From Punctularia strigosozonata HHB-11173 SS5 (Eukaryota > Basidiomycota > Agaricomycetes > Corticiales > Punctulariaceae), in assembly GCF_000264995.1 (NCBI RefSeq), contig NW_006767438.1, forward strand, positions 1,475,211 through 1,539,210: a stretch of DNA of 64,000 bases, in the 5' to 3' direction. The notes below the pieces were generated by a model, which searched no databases, was not told the DNA's origin, and worked only from the letters and a program-made list of their open reading frames with translations. The number at the start of each line of letters is the position of its first letter. Position 1 is the first letter of the stretch. Shown piece after piece: positions 1 to 11,111 of the stretch. The translations under genes were made by a program, and so were the position numbers.

Positions 1-1670
1 CTCCATCTCCACCTCCAGGAATGGTTTGTTGGACGTTCTCGGACATATGGTGAGTTATGCCTGCGCGACCGTTCCGACCATCGTGCATATCAAGCGAAGC
101 CACCCGAGGGATGTTCTCGGGCTTCGGGGAAAGCGACTGTATCGCAGGATGGGGAACTACGTTCACCAAACCACATCTTGAGTGCACTGCCAACCGCGAG
201 ATAGCACGGACGTACCCTCGATCTCATCGTCATCGACGATCGGAATGGCAGTTGCCTCGGTGCGCCCTCGCAGAAGTAACGGGTCTTCCGTTGGGGTGGC
301 TGGCGGGAGCGGCGCAGAGAGGTCGATCTCAGGCGGTTCGTGTTTGATTTGAAGCCTAAGCTCCTTCTGCGTGGCATATCAGTATCCTGGATAACGAGTG
401 ATATTAGGATGGTACGGACCTTCTGCCTCCCACTCCGTGCCGCGCTTCTTGGTGGGACAGGCTGTGCGAGACCCGTTGGATCTTCTTCTTCCTTGACCTT
501 TGCCGGGGTCTTGGCTCGACCGGTCTTGCTCGGTGACGCACTCCGGCTGCGGCGGCGCGTAGGGGCAGGGCTAACTGCATCGAGCGTGATTTCGACAGGA
601 TTGCTAAACACCTGGCTCGGAGGCTCATACGCAACGCGGTTGGGAGGATGGTGCGCGGGGGTGGCAGATCGTCGATCTGATGATAAATCACTGTTAGGGC
701 CGAATGATCAACATCTGAGCTGATGATCGAGGTACGCACGGGACGGAGTGACAGAACGTGAAGCGGGTACGTAGTCCGCATTCGGTTTGTCTTGTGTGTG
801 GTTGGGACCCGACCTCTGGTTCAACGGGCCATGAGAGGGCGTCTGCGATCTTGCACGAGGGCGGAAAGAGGTTTCGGTAGGCGACGGTTGAGGATCATGT
901 CCGGTAGAGGGGGAGCGCGAATGGGAGAGCATGCGCTGCTTGCGGGCTTTCGGATTGGGTGTTACTGCGGGCAGGACGGTTCCTGAGTGTGGCGGGGATG
1001 CTGGATCGCCATGTGGTGTCGTTATTCGGTTGGTGGTGATGGTAGTGGGTCGTTTGCGTTTCGTGGAAGGTTTGGCAGGTGAGTAAATTGAAGTCTGGAC
1101 GAGACAAGGTCAGAGGATATTCACGATCGGGGGACGAGATGCAACAGGACAATCCTCGCTGTTGATTGAGTCGTAAGAGAAGGGCCGACTTACAGCTCGC
1201 CCGCTCTGTTCCTGCAGCCTCAGGGTTTCTTCAGGCGGCGGGCTGATGAGGCCGCTTGAACCGTCCCGGTCGGCATCATCGATCAAGTTGGCGGAGGTGT
1301 CTTGCGAAGAGTTGGACCCAGGAGGTGTGAACAGGCCCGTGTCATCCATTGCAGCGGGGTCCTTTCCGGACGTGTCGGGCTCGGCCGTATTAGTCGAGAG
1401 GTTGAGCCTCGTCCTGCTCGACTCCCGAACCTTCCTTGCGACCACATCATTCTTCGCCTTTTTCTTCCCCTTATCTTTGGTCTTTGAAGCCGGCGCAGAT
1501 CGCGTGAGCTGCTGGGCAGCGCTGGGTAGCATCGGTCGACGATACGATACTGTCTCTTCTTGCGCGCTCGTATCAGCGCAATGGGATGATATCCTCCGAG
1601 AACGACGCAGAGGCCTCGCATCATGTTGGGCTCGGCGTTCTACATCCGAGCTGACGGAGTTGGCAGCCAT
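1..1670 (-). CDS. Partial gene for an uncharacterised disordered protein
   Basis: I do not recognise this protein. The first exon is clear: ATG at 1670 (an in-frame ATG at 1748 is the alternative) running to a GTAAGT donor at 1193. It encodes about 160 residues rich in Ser, Pro, Arg and acidic residues, with a KTKDKGKKKAK basic patch and no transmembrane segment. Further minus-strand open segments of the same composition (roughly 708-930 and 340-611, the latter containing SPSKTGRAKTPAKVKEEE) suggest later exons, but I cannot place their junctions securely. The gene runs off the left edge. The composition suggests a nuclear or chromatin-associated disordered protein, which is inference only. 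Confidence 0.45.
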
Positions 1671-1936
1671 AAGGAGGGGAGGACCAAGCGAGTAGCGAGA
1701 AACACGAGGCACAACCTGCTCAAAGGTCGGTGAACAACGAACGGGCATTCACAGCCACTGAAGTCACGAGACCGCGTTCCCGCCCCGCGGCACGCTTTGC
1801 CGTCGCTTTGTCGATCGCGTGCCTACTCCTCGACAAAGTACCCGCTATCTCCTGGATATCAGCTATCAGCGCAGCGTAGCTTTATGATAACATGGTTCTT
1901 CCAGCCAGTTCCAAGGGCCTACCCGCGATTCGCCTT
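1671..1936. other. Intergenic: gene upstream region and left flank of the retroelement
   Basis: Short stretch between the unknown gene and the LTR element. It probably carries that gene's promoter. Together with the sequence to the right of the element it forms the pre-insertion site. No further feature seen. Confidence 0.4.
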
Positions 1937-1941
1937 CAATC
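1937..1941 (+). repeat. Target-site duplication, left copy (CAATC)
   Basis: CAATC lies directly before the left LTR and again directly after the right LTR (11382-11386). A perfect 5-bp duplication is what Ty3/gypsy integrases make. Confidence 0.93.
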
Positions 1942-2211
1942 TGTAACGGTGCGGCTCTGTCCGCGCGCCGTCCGAGCCGTAACCACCCCCCGGTATACTT
2001 CCTCCGGTCTCCAAGGCTTCCTTTCCTTACCGAATAACATATACTCCTCGCCTACTAGCCTACAGGTATATAAGTAGCGTACGACGAGAGATGTACGCTA
2101 CCTTTCTCTCCCCCGCTCAACGTAGACTTACAACGGTCTATCGCCTGAGCACTGAGAGTCTAAACCGTGTGAACGCACCTCCGCTCTAAACAGAGCCTTG
2201 CTCGCGTCACA
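1942..2211 (+). repeat. Left LTR (270 bp)
   Basis: Identical to 11112-11381. It starts TG and ends CA. A TATATAA-like box (ggtatataagtag, around 2063-2075) is a plausible promoter for the genomic RNA, with a pyrimidine-rich stretch (cctttctctcccccgc) after it. Confidence 0.95.
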
Positions 2212-2374
2212 TATTTTTGACCCACGTCTACGTGAGTTACACTCAAACCTTTGTCTAACTGACTTCCTTTGATTCTAGGACTCTACTCGGTCTGATCACC
2301 CGAGTAAAACCTGATCTTAGGACGTCACCGAACCCCTGTGAGTCCATCGTTACATCTTCTATACGCGCACTGCT
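2212..2374 (+). other. Retroelement leader between LTR and Gag-Pol
   Basis: 163 nt of untranslated leader. A tRNA-type primer site normally begins TGG just inside the LTR, and I see no TGG in the first 60 nt. Priming may therefore use a tRNA fragment or the element's own RNA, as in some fungal Ty3 relatives. Confidence 0.5.
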
Positions 2375-5300
2375 ATGGTTGCGCCACAGGAAGATGCCCC
2401 TCGCCGCGTTCTACGCAGCGACACTCGTCGTGTGGAGGCCGCTGGCAATGTTGCGCACACACGCGGTCCCGCCATTCCCAGGGTCGATTCCCGCGGAATG
2501 GAGACCGAGAGTACCCACGACCGTTCGGCAGAGCCTGGTGCTCCCGCCGATGTCGTTCTGCCCGGGGGCTGGAGCGCTATCCAGGCGCATGCCCCCGGTG
2601 TCGGGCTGACCGCGCCGACTGTGACCGCCGTGCCGCTGTCCCGCGAAGGGTCGGCCGGCTCTGGACTGACGTCTGCCTTCTCGGATGGGCAGACGTTTGC
2701 TTCCTCGAAAGATGGAAGCTCGAGCGCTGCGGGTGACGACCCGAGCGCATGGACTCGCGTGTCCAGGAGGTCGCCATCTCCAAAATTTAGTGTAAAGACT
2801 ACTATCGGCAATAACAATCAGTTCGCTGTGCTCGCTGAAATCGACGACGATCCTCGCGACGAGGATCTGGTCAGTCATGAGTTACAAGAACTTCCGAAAG
2901 CCGAACCCGGACGAGCGCCGCGCCTACCCGAACCCGCTACGCCGGTCGCGAAACGAATTTATCACTCGGTAACCATGGAAGACGTACCTGATGAAGGTAA
3001 CGCTTGGAAGGCCCCGGTTCACGCCACCCCTACTCCAGCCCCTAAGCTGGACAAAGGAAAAGGTGTTGCGCGATATGCCGGTCGTCCTGCGTCTCCGAAC
3101 CAGAAACCTGGACCCTCGGACTTGCGTCGTCATGATGCTGCCGAACCAGTGTATTTCCCCGGCACCGATGATAACGAACTCGAATCTGCAAAGCAGGATT
3201 TGGAACTACGCTATTGGAATAGCCGGCGCACACCGGTTGTTCCTAAGCTCGAGTCGCCGGACAGCCTCGGCATTGACATAGCCAATGCGGAGCGGTCTCG
3301 AGACCTATTCCTGACTGAACGTAACCATGCGCTTCAACAGTCTGAACAAGCTCGACGGGAAGCCGTACGCGAGAAACTGAATCTTGTCAAGGAAAGGGAC
3401 GAGATCGAGCAAAAATACCTCGAACTTTTGGCCAAGGTCTCGCGCACGCCGTCGCCGGGCTCGCTTTATGTCGAATCAGAACCCAAGGAGCGCCCAGGGC
3501 GCGAGCGGACTGGACCCAAGCACGACCCGCCCTCTCACGGGAATGTATTCGAGCATGATGACATGCCATCCCACCGCCAGCCTGATCTGGGGCATCGCAA
3601 CATCACAAGGAGCTCCTTCCTTCGCTCCGGATATCAGTCCATAAGTGCGCCCGTGCTACGTACAGCAAACCGTGTTCCTATCAGTCTTCAACCATCGCAC
3701 TATGTCCCCGCGTCGAGCTCACTCGGCCAGACTATCCGTCGGCGACTTGCTCACTTGCACCGCGCGACAACGGAAATCGAGAAGTGCATTGCGACCGGAC
3801 AATCCCTCCCTCGGGCCGTGATTAAACCACAACCGCCCACGGTCTACACAGGTAAATCAGACCTCGATGCATTCCAACGATTTGTAGAAGAAAGTTGTGA
3901 GTTCCTTATCGACGGGCAAGTAACGTCCGAGTGGCACGTCCAGAAGCTACGACGGTACCTCGGCGGCGCCGCCGAACGGTTCTACAAACAGGTCATAAAG
4001 GTCCCAGAGGACTGGGGTATTGACGATTTCCTACTCCATCTATTCAATTACTGTTTTGATGACGGCTTCCTCGGAGCAGTCCGCAAACGATTCAATAGTT
4101 GGATGCAGCAAGAATCCGCCGTAAAAATCTATGCGTCCGTACTTGAGGGGCTCCGCGAAGATCTGGGCAGCGAGATTAGCGACCTTCGCATGTCTCAACG
4201 ATTTTGGGAAGGGTTAAACCCCCAGATCACCGCATGCTTGTATCATTACGGAATGCATCCCGAACACGATTCGTTTGAGGATGCAGTGGCCGCCGCAATA
4301 CAAGCTGAACGGGCCATAAAGAATTCCGTGCATTTAGGATCCACTATCGCTAGTACGGGCTCAAAGACGCAGAAGAATACGCCAAACAGAAAGAGGAATG
4401 CAGGGTCTACCTCAGAGTCACACCCGCCATCAGGCAGGACTGAAGGGCCTACAGCGACGACCACGGCATCATCAGGACCCAAGAAACCGGCACGAAAAGA
4501 CATCCCGAAGATGTCTGACGAAGAGCGCCAGCGTCACATCGACAACGGACTCTGTTGGAATTGCTCCCAACCTGGTCATCTTGGACGTAACTGCCCTGAT
4601 CGCCAAAAAGCCAAAGGTACGACCACTCGGCCCCCGGGAAAAACCAGCTACGCTGTACGCCTACCGCTGGTCGAAGACGAATCCGATCACGAGAACTCGG
4701 GGGACGAACCCGTCGAAATCATCGATGAATTGCGAGCCAACTCAATGTACCTCACCGAGTTCTTCGGGGACAGCGACTCGGAGACGGAAACTGGCGACTC
4801 GACTTCTGACGACAGCGGATCTGAAACCGAGGTCGACGACGAAGATGACCGGTCGAGCACGTTGTCTGAAGTCGTCGCCCAGTACGGAAACCTCGGGGTG
4901 GTACTCGACAACGGTCTCGACGTCTGGGGTAACCCCCCTGACGTTCGCTTCACCCCGGAAACCCGCACTGCACCCTGGGATCATATCATCCGCGCCGATC
5001 AACTGTGGCATAACATCGACTACTTACGAACCCGGGGTATCACCCCTGTAATGGCCCAGGCGCGTGAAGCATACCATCGGGCCATCTCCCATCCCGACGA
5101 CAGATGCCCGGACGAGGTCCGGTATCACGAACTAGAAGAAGAAACCATGTATCGTCGACGTTTCGGTGATCCTGTGCAAGAACGCATTGAACGACAAATG
5201 ATGCTCGGGATACATCGCCTACCTCATTTATGGCAAACATGGCCACAGGAGACTGCGGTAGCTTCCTGCATGATCAAAACAAGATCAGGAGAACTGGCGT

Positions 5301-8300
5301 GGATAATCAATGAACCCGTATTGTCCGCACTAATCTTTTTACCTGTTCTGCACGTCGGACGCTACAATTTTGACTTTGTCGGGTGGTACCGCAAACGGAT
5401 CCTTGAGTTAATCGACCTATCGTACAAGTTTGAACGACAAGAACTGGACTATACAGCGGCTGATTACCTGGTTGATACGTGCATCTTTGAACTGACGAAC
5501 CGTAACGAGGAGGTCGACGACGATGATCCGCCGTCAGACCAAAACGGGAGCCAAGATTCGTCAAGTTCGGAGGGGGACGGTGATGAGGCCTTCTTCTCCT
5601 GTGAAGACGAATCCCCGAACAACGATGAACCAGTCACGGAGCAAACTGAGCACGTACCCGACACCGACACCCCAACCACAACACCGAACGCCTCAGGATA
5701 CGCCAACAGCTGGTGGGTCCACTCCCGAACAGGTGCAAAACCAGGTAGCCCGGTCACACCGCGTGTCGAAACGGTCACTGACCATAGCGATTGGGCCTTG
5801 AGCGAGATATCGGAAACGATACCGAGCCTACACTCGATCACCGACTCGGGCAGCGATGACGAGAGCTCGTCACATGAAGACGAGGACCCCGAGACTGACC
5901 TGGAGGGCGAGGATCCATCTTTGCGAACGGCTGCGCCCGCGAACAGCGAAACGATTGACTTCGGCGCAAAAAGACAAGAGATTGAAACAGCTCCGGTCGG
6001 GACGATAGGCGACGATTACGTCCTACGACCGCGACCAGTCGAAGTCATCGATGAGCTCTGCGAACTTAACGATATCCGGCCTGAGACGTGGCGTAACGAG
6101 AGCCTCCTCCGGTACCGAATCCACGCCGCGCGCGTCAAACAAGTACCCGAGGGCAGCTTTCCTTCCCTCCAACGCAATGCCGCTCGTGTCCGAACCACGG
6201 GGCGTAGCATTCCGAAACCCATAGTCATCCTAGTTCGCGTTAACGGCCACGAATGTCGGGCTCTTTTGGACTCTGGTTCCCTCGGAGACTTCATGTCGAC
6301 AACCCTCGCCGAACAACTTAAAGTCGCGAAGACCCCTCTCGACAGCCAAGTTACCGTTCAGCTTGCTGCGCAAGGATCGAAAACCAAGGTGAACTTTTGT
6401 ACTTCGGTCGATCTCCAGTATGCGAGCGTTGACTGCAAGAGAACCTTCGATATCATGAACATCGACGGGTACGACCTGATCCTCGGTACCCCATTCATTT
6501 GGCAACACAAGGTACTAATCGGTCTCAACCCCGCCAGGGTCATGATCGGAACCGACGAACCTAGCACGATGAAACCAGGGAACGACGTCGGATTACTCGC
6601 GTCCCGAGCGATTCGACTCGAAGAACGAAAACTCGACGATATCCGAAAAGAACTACACGAGTACGCACGCCCGCTCTACCAGAAGGCCACTGAAACCCAG
6701 CTACCACCGTTGCGGCGCGTAAACCACCGAATCCCGATCATCGACCGCACCAAACGTTACCCGTTCCGTCCCTCAAGATGCCCCGAAGGCTTTCGTGAGT
6801 TATGGAATGCGAAACGTGATATCTTTCTAAAATCCGGACGTTGGCAGTACGCGAACGGCATCAACGCCGCCCCACTCATGTTCCTCCGGAAACCAAATGG
6901 CGGCATGCGCAACACGATCGATCTACGCGCACGAAACGACAACACGGAGAAGATTGCGTCCCCGCTGCCTGACCAAGATGGTATCCGCCGTCGAGTTGCT
7001 CGTAGCAAGTACTTTACGGCAATGGATCTGGAGGGCGCGTACGAGCAGGTTCGGATAGAACCAGAGGACGTCGAACACACCCTCATGGCCACTCCTGATG
7101 GTACCATGATTAGTCTTGTATTACAGCAGGGTGATTGCAATGCCATCGCTACTTTCATGGCTGTAATGACGGATCTGTTTGCACCATACATCGGGGTATG
7201 GCTCGAGATCTACCTCGACGACCTCATCGTCCACAATGACGACCTCGAAGAGCATGTTCACTGTGTCAAGATTGTGATCGACACATTACGGGACAACCAA
7301 TTCTTCCTGTCCGAATCCAAGATGCATTTTCTCGCCGGCCAGATCAAGTTACTTGGCCATATCGTTACACACGACGGGATCTACCTCGACGGGGCCAAGA
7401 TCGACAAAATCAATTCGTGGAAAACACCTACAAACCGGGACCTGTTACGAGGGTTCTTAGGCGCCGTAGGATACCTCGCCGACGGATGCGCAGGGATACG
7501 CGTGCCAATGGATGTCCTTAACCGACTAACCGGCGACACCGTAGTATTTCGATGGGGACCCACCGAGCAGCGCGCCTTCGACGAAGTCAAGCAGATTGTT
7601 GAGTCCCATCGACACGTCAACCGCGTCTCTATGGACTATGGACCAGATGCCGCGCCAGTACACGTCATCACGGACGGATGCCTCACGGGTGTCGGTGGAT
7701 GTATCCGCCAGGGTGCAGATTGGCGAACTGCACCCGTCGTTGCATTCTATTCCGCAAAATTATCTGCTGCCCAGCAAAACTACGCCGTACATGAAATAGA
7801 ATTGCTTGCTGGACTCGAGACGATGATGCGCCATCGCGATATCCTGCTTGGGGTCCGGTTTCGATGGTACACTGACCATAAAGGACTAATACACTTTATG
7901 AACCAAAAGAACCTGACCGGACGACAGGCACGATGGTTAGAAAAGCTATCCGAATTCGATTTCGAAGTTGTGTACGTACCCGGACTCGAGAATAACCTCG
8001 CCGACGCACTCTCGCGAATCTACTCCAACGACTCCCCGGGAACCGAACGACGAGCATCCGAAATGGTTCAGCATGACGACAGACAACCCCCGAGCCACGA
8101 TGCGCCCATGATCCTGACCGGACTCGAAGCCCGCATGGCCGTACTACGACCACGACCAACTCGCCCCCAAGCCTCGCTGCAGGAAAAACAACCATCAGCA
8201 CCACGACAGGAGGATGCAAAGACCCACCAACGGAAGACGCAAACCGTCGCGCGGGCGCCCGCACAACGAAGGGTGACTGACGACGCGCCGGCAGAAACAG

Positions 8301-11059
8301 GACGACCCGAGACCGCGAAAGAATTTGCGAAGCGTATTAAGAGGGTCACCTTGAAGCTGCCAGTACAACTTCAGGAGGGCGAGGGCATTACTAGACAAGA
8401 ACCAGAAGAGAACGCAATCGCAGAGTTAGGCCCTGTGAACGAGCAACGCGACGAGCACGAGGATGACCTTACGCCTGCACTGCCGCCCATACTCGCTGGC
8501 TCCGACATCGACTTCCCTAACTGCCTTAAGGGCAAATACAACGACGACTCATTCTATCGGGACATCCTGGCCAATCCGTCACACTACAAGAACTTCGTAT
8601 GCGAAGACGACGTCGTATATCTCAAGGAATCGGGTGCGAGACTACTATGCGTACCTGACTGCTTCCTCGGACAGCGAAAAGCCCGCGAGATAATAATAAC
8701 GCGCGCACACTCCCTGCTAGCCCATCTGGGAGCCTCGAAAACGGTAACTTACCTCAGGAATAGCGTGTGGTGGAAGACCATGGTAGCTGACGTGCAACGG
8801 TACTGTGAGACGTGTACCACTTGCAAACGTAGCAAGCCCAGTAACCAAAAACCCTACGGTCTACTAAACCCCTTACCCGTAGCCACAGAACCATGGGAGG
8901 CGATAGGGATAGATTTTGTAGGACCGCTCCCCCTGTCGAAAGACAGGGATGGCTCGTACGACGAGATCACCGTCATCATCGATCTTCTGACTGGCCGAAT
9001 CCATCTGGTGCCTAGTCGACAGGATTATCGCGCTAGGGACGTTGCTGAACTGGTCTTCGTAGAAGTATACAGATTGCACGGACTCCCCAAGCGCATAATA
9101 AGCGACCGCGACGTCCTGTTCACGAGCACCTTCTGGCAGCACTTAAATCAACTTATAGGCATATCCTTAAACATGTCTAGTGCCTACCACCCGGAGTCTG
9201 ACGGCTCCACCGAGCGCGCGAACCGCACTATCACGCAGATGATCCGGGCATGCGTAGGGACTGATCAGAAGGATTGGGTATCCAAACTCCCGGGTATCGA
9301 ATTTGCCATCAACGCGGCTCGCTCTGACAGTACAGGTTTCACCCCGTTTTTCTTAGATACTGGGCGCATGCCCCGGTCCATGATCTGGGACCAACCGAAG
9401 GACGACGAATATCCGGGCGTCCGAGCCTTTGCACAACGCATGCGAAACGCGGTAATGGCCGCTCACGATGCCATTCTCGACGCACGAGTAAAGCAGACCC
9501 GACTCGCAAATCGACGACGACGACCCTCCCCTTTCGCGCAAGGAGACTTAGTATATGTTTCTACGAAGAACTTATCACTCCCCAGGGGACGTGCGCGGAA
9601 ACTCATACCAAAGTACGTTGGACCCTATCTCATTGAAACGGACTTCGGAAACAGCTCCTACCGGTTAAAGTTACCGGCGCGGTTGTTGCAACGAGGTATC
9701 CACCCGGTATTTCATGCGTCGTTACTACGTGTCCACGTACCTAACGACGACCGCCTATTCCCGGGGCGCGCCGAGACTCAGGTCGCAGACTTCGGGGAAG
9801 ACGCTTCGGAATGGGCTATCGACAGGATAGTCTCGCACAAAGGACGAGGAACGAACACGATCTTCGAAGTTCGCTGGCGTGCGGGTGATACAACATGGCT
9901 GCCGTTGTCAAAAGTCGAAGGGTTCGAACAGCTAAAGCACTACTTCGACGCTCTGGGAGTTTCTTCCGCCTCCGAGCTCTCGGACGGGACAGGGAAACCG
10001 CCTACGGATGATCCCCAGGTTTATGCAGGCGGCATCCGCCTCTCGCTTGTCGGCGACCTAGTTACTGACGATTTCGTATATAATACAGGACCACCAAGTC
10101 GCCCCGCAAGCAGCCCGCCACCTAATCCTCGACCTCGCCCCAACCGTCGCTGCCGAAACAAGACCCGCCGCACCCGCCGCTCACGCAAAGCGTCAATGGC
10201 TGATGCAGATACCCTCATGAACTTCGACGATGACCCCATCGGCGAATTCCTGAAGTCTCCTGTCTCTAACGACCTTACGGCTGCCCTCGGCGGGACTCCG
10301 TTCGATAACGCATCCTCGAATCCTACGCATGCATCCGGTGGGACCGATAACGGCCCTGCCCTTGACATCATCGACGGAAACTACCCCCCCGCGCCCGTGT
10401 CCGAGACAAGCTCCGTCGCTATCATCAACGAGGATCCCGAGAGCCTCGACCCTTCCTTTAGCCCCGTCGATGACTTCCTCGCCCTCGGGTTCTTTATCTT
10501 CATGAAGAAATCGGCCCGCCAATTTATCCTGCGCTCCCCGACGGGTGATGGTGGCTTCACCCTCGATACAATCGCACACACTACCCTTAATCGATTCCTC
10601 TCTTTCGACGAGAAGATCCGGTCGCACGCCGTACCTGCCTCCGCCGAACTGCCGGATGGCTACTACGACTTCGCCACGAAGTTCAACAATCTCGTACCAA
10701 AGACGAAGGCGTGCTTCTCCACTTACATCCCGGGTGATGCGAGCGGCACGCGCTACTACATCCACGGTCCCTCCCCTCGCGCCATCTTTTTCACTCCGGA
10801 GATTCGCGCCGCCTTCAGTCAGCGACGCCGCGACCAGCTACGCCCGGGCCGCGCCCGCCCACACGCGCAATCCCACTCCGGCACACCAGACTCTAGCGCC
10901 CGTACCGCTCGCAAGAACCGCCCCATGCGCAACGGTTATGTGGGCATCGACAGACGCGGCCGGAACGCGCCACCAATGTCTGACGCACAGCTGCGCGAAC
11001 GTATACTGCTGGAAGCAGTCCGGGAATCTATGAACGAACGAGCCGGTTCCCGCTTCTAA
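2375..11059 (+). CDS. Gag-Pol polyprotein of the Ty3/gypsy element (2,894 aa)
   Basis: One uninterrupted frame encodes the whole polyprotein, so Gag and Pol are made without frameshift or readthrough. Visible parts by approximate residue: disordered N-terminus (1-300), short coiled coil (310-350), Gag capsid-like region (480-650), CCHC knuckle CWNCSQPGHLGRNC (727), a long very acidic spacer (770-1230), protease with LLDSGS (1299), reverse transcriptase with YLDD (1613), RNase H (1764 on), integrase zinc-binding HHCC region (2112-2147) and catalytic core (from 2180), and chromodomain (2480-2535). About 350 residues after the chromodomain match no family I recognise. The ATG at 2375 is the first in frame after the leader. 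Confidence 0.95.
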   Translation: MVAPQEDAPRRVLRSDTRRVEAAGNVAHTRGPAIPRVDSRGMETESTHDRSAEPGAPADVVLPGGWSAIQAHAPGVGLTAPTVTAVPLSREGSAGSGLTSAFSDGQTFASSKDGSSSAAGDDPSAWTRVSRRSPSPKFSVKTTIGNNNQFAVLAEIDDDPRDEDLVSHELQELPKAEPGRAPRLPEPATPVAKRIYHSVTMEDVPDEGNAWKAPVHATPTPAPKLDKGKGVARYAGRPASPNQKPGPSDLRRHDAAEPVYFPGTDDNELESAKQDLELRYWNSRRTPVVPKLESPDSLGIDIANAERSRDLFLTERNHALQQSEQARREAVREKLNLVKERDEIEQKYLELLAKVSRTPSPGSLYVESEPKERPGRERTGPKHDPPSHGNVFEHDDMPSHRQPDLGHRNITRSSFLRSGYQSISAPVLRTANRVPISLQPSHYVPASSSLGQTIRRRLAHLHRATTEIEKCIATGQSLPRAVIKPQPPTVYTGKSDLDAFQRFVEESCEFLIDGQVTSEWHVQKLRRYLGGAAERFYKQVIKVPEDWGIDDFLLHLFNYCFDDGFLGAVRKRFNSWMQQESAVKIYASVLEGLREDLGSEISDLRMSQRFWEGLNPQITACLYHYGMHPEHDSFEDAVAAAIQAERAIKNSVHLGSTIASTGSKTQKNTPNRKRNAGSTSESHPPSGRTEGPTATTTASSGPKKPARKDIPKMSDEERQRHIDNGLCWNCSQPGHLGRNCPDRQKAKGTTTRPPGKTSYAVRLPLVEDESDHENSGDEPVEIIDELRANSMYLTEFFGDSDSETETGDSTSDDSGSETEVDDEDDRSSTLSEVVAQYGNLGVVLDNGLDVWGNPPDVRFTPETRTAPWDHIIRADQLWHNIDYLRTRGITPVMAQAREAYHRAISHPDDRCPDEVRYHELEEETMYRRRFGDPVQERIERQMMLGIHRLPHLWQTWPQETAVASCMIKTRSGELAWIINEPVLSALIFLPVLHVGRYNFDFVGWYRKRILELIDLSYKFERQELDYTAADYLVDTCIFELTNRNEEVDDDDPPSDQNGSQDSSSSEGDGDEAFFSCEDESPNNDEPVTEQTEHVPDTDTPTTTPNASGYANSWWVHSRTGAKPGSPVTPRVETVTDHSDWALSEISETIPSLHSITDSGSDDESSSHEDEDPETDLEGEDPSLRTAAPANSETIDFGAKRQEIETAPVGTIGDDYVLRPRPVEVIDELCELNDIRPETWRNESLLRYRIHAARVKQVPEGSFPSLQRNAARVRTTGRSIPKPIVILVRVNGHECRALLDSGSLGDFMSTTLAEQLKVAKTPLDSQVTVQLAAQGSKTKVNFCTSVDLQYASVDCKRTFDIMNIDGYDLILGTPFIWQHKVLIGLNPARVMIGTDEPSTMKPGNDVGLLASRAIRLEERKLDDIRKELHEYARPLYQKATETQLPPLRRVNHRIPIIDRTKRYPFRPSRCPEGFRELWNAKRDIFLKSGRWQYANGINAAPLMFLRKPNGGMRNTIDLRARNDNTEKIASPLPDQDGIRRRVARSKYFTAMDLEGAYEQVRIEPEDVEHTLMATPDGTMISLVLQQGDCNAIATFMAVMTDLFAPYIGVWLEIYLDDLIVHNDDLEEHVHCVKIVIDTLRDNQFFLSESKMHFLAGQIKLLGHIVTHDGIYLDGAKIDKINSWKTPTNRDLLRGFLGAVGYLADGCAGIRVPMDVLNRLTGDTVVFRWGPTEQRAFDEVKQIVESHRHVNRVSMDYGPDAAPVHVITDGCLTGVGGCIRQGADWRTAPVVAFYSAKLSAAQQNYAVHEIELLAGLETMMRHRDILLGVRFRWYTDHKGLIHFMNQKNLTGRQARWLEKLSEFDFEVVYVPGLENNLADALSRIYSNDSPGTERRASEMVQHDDRQPPSHDAPMILTGLEARMAVLRPRPTRPQASLQEKQPSAPRQEDAKTHQRKTQTVARAPAQRRVTDDAPAETGRPETAKEFAKRIKRVTLKLPVQLQEGEGITRQEPEENAIAELGPVNEQRDEHEDDLTPALPPILAGSDIDFPNCLKGKYNDDSFYRDILANPSHYKNFVCEDDVVYLKESGARLLCVPDCFLGQRKAREIIITRAHSLLAHLGASKTVTYLRNSVWWKTMVADVQRYCETCTTCKRSKPSNQKPYGLLNPLPVATEPWEAIGIDFVGPLPLSKDRDGSYDEITVIIDLLTGRIHLVPSRQDYRARDVAELVFVEVYRLHGLPKRIISDRDVLFTSTFWQHLNQLIGISLNMSSAYHPESDGSTERANRTITQMIRACVGTDQKDWVSKLPGIEFAINAARSDSTGFTPFFLDTGRMPRSMIWDQPKDDEYPGVRAFAQRMRNAVMAAHDAILDARVKQTRLANRRRRPSPFAQGDLVYVSTKNLSLPRGRARKLIPKYVGPYLIETDFGNSSYRLKLPARLLQRGIHPVFHASLLRVHVPNDDRLFPGRAETQVADFGEDASEWAIDRIVSHKGRGTNTIFEVRWRAGDTTWLPLSKVEGFEQLKHYFDALGVSSASELSDGTGKPPTDDPQVYAGGIRLSLVGDLVTDDFVYNTGPPSRPASSPPPNPRPRPNRRCRNKTRRTRRSRKASMADADTLMNFDDDPIGEFLKSPVSNDLTAALGGTPFDNASSNPTHASGGTDNGPALDIIDGNYPPAPVSETSSVAIINEDPESLDPSFSPVDDFLALGFFIFMKKSARQFILRSPTGDGGFTLDTIAHTTLNRFLSFDEKIRSHAVPASAELPDGYYDFATKFNNLVPKTKACFSTYIPGDASGTRYYIHGPSPRAIFFTPEIRAAFSQRRRDQLRPGRARPHAQSHSGTPDSSARTARKNRPMRNGYVGIDRRGRNAPPMSDAQLRERILLEAVRESMNERAGSRF

Positions 11060-11111
11060 CACCCCTCACTTATTCGTTGATTCATAGACCTTCGGTCTCT
11101 GGGAGGGCGAA
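11060..11111 (+). promoter_or_regulatory. Polypurine tract region before the right LTR
   Basis: GGGAGGGCGAA (11101-11111) abuts the right LTR. A purine run here is the usual primer for plus-strand DNA synthesis in LTR elements. Confidence 0.75.
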
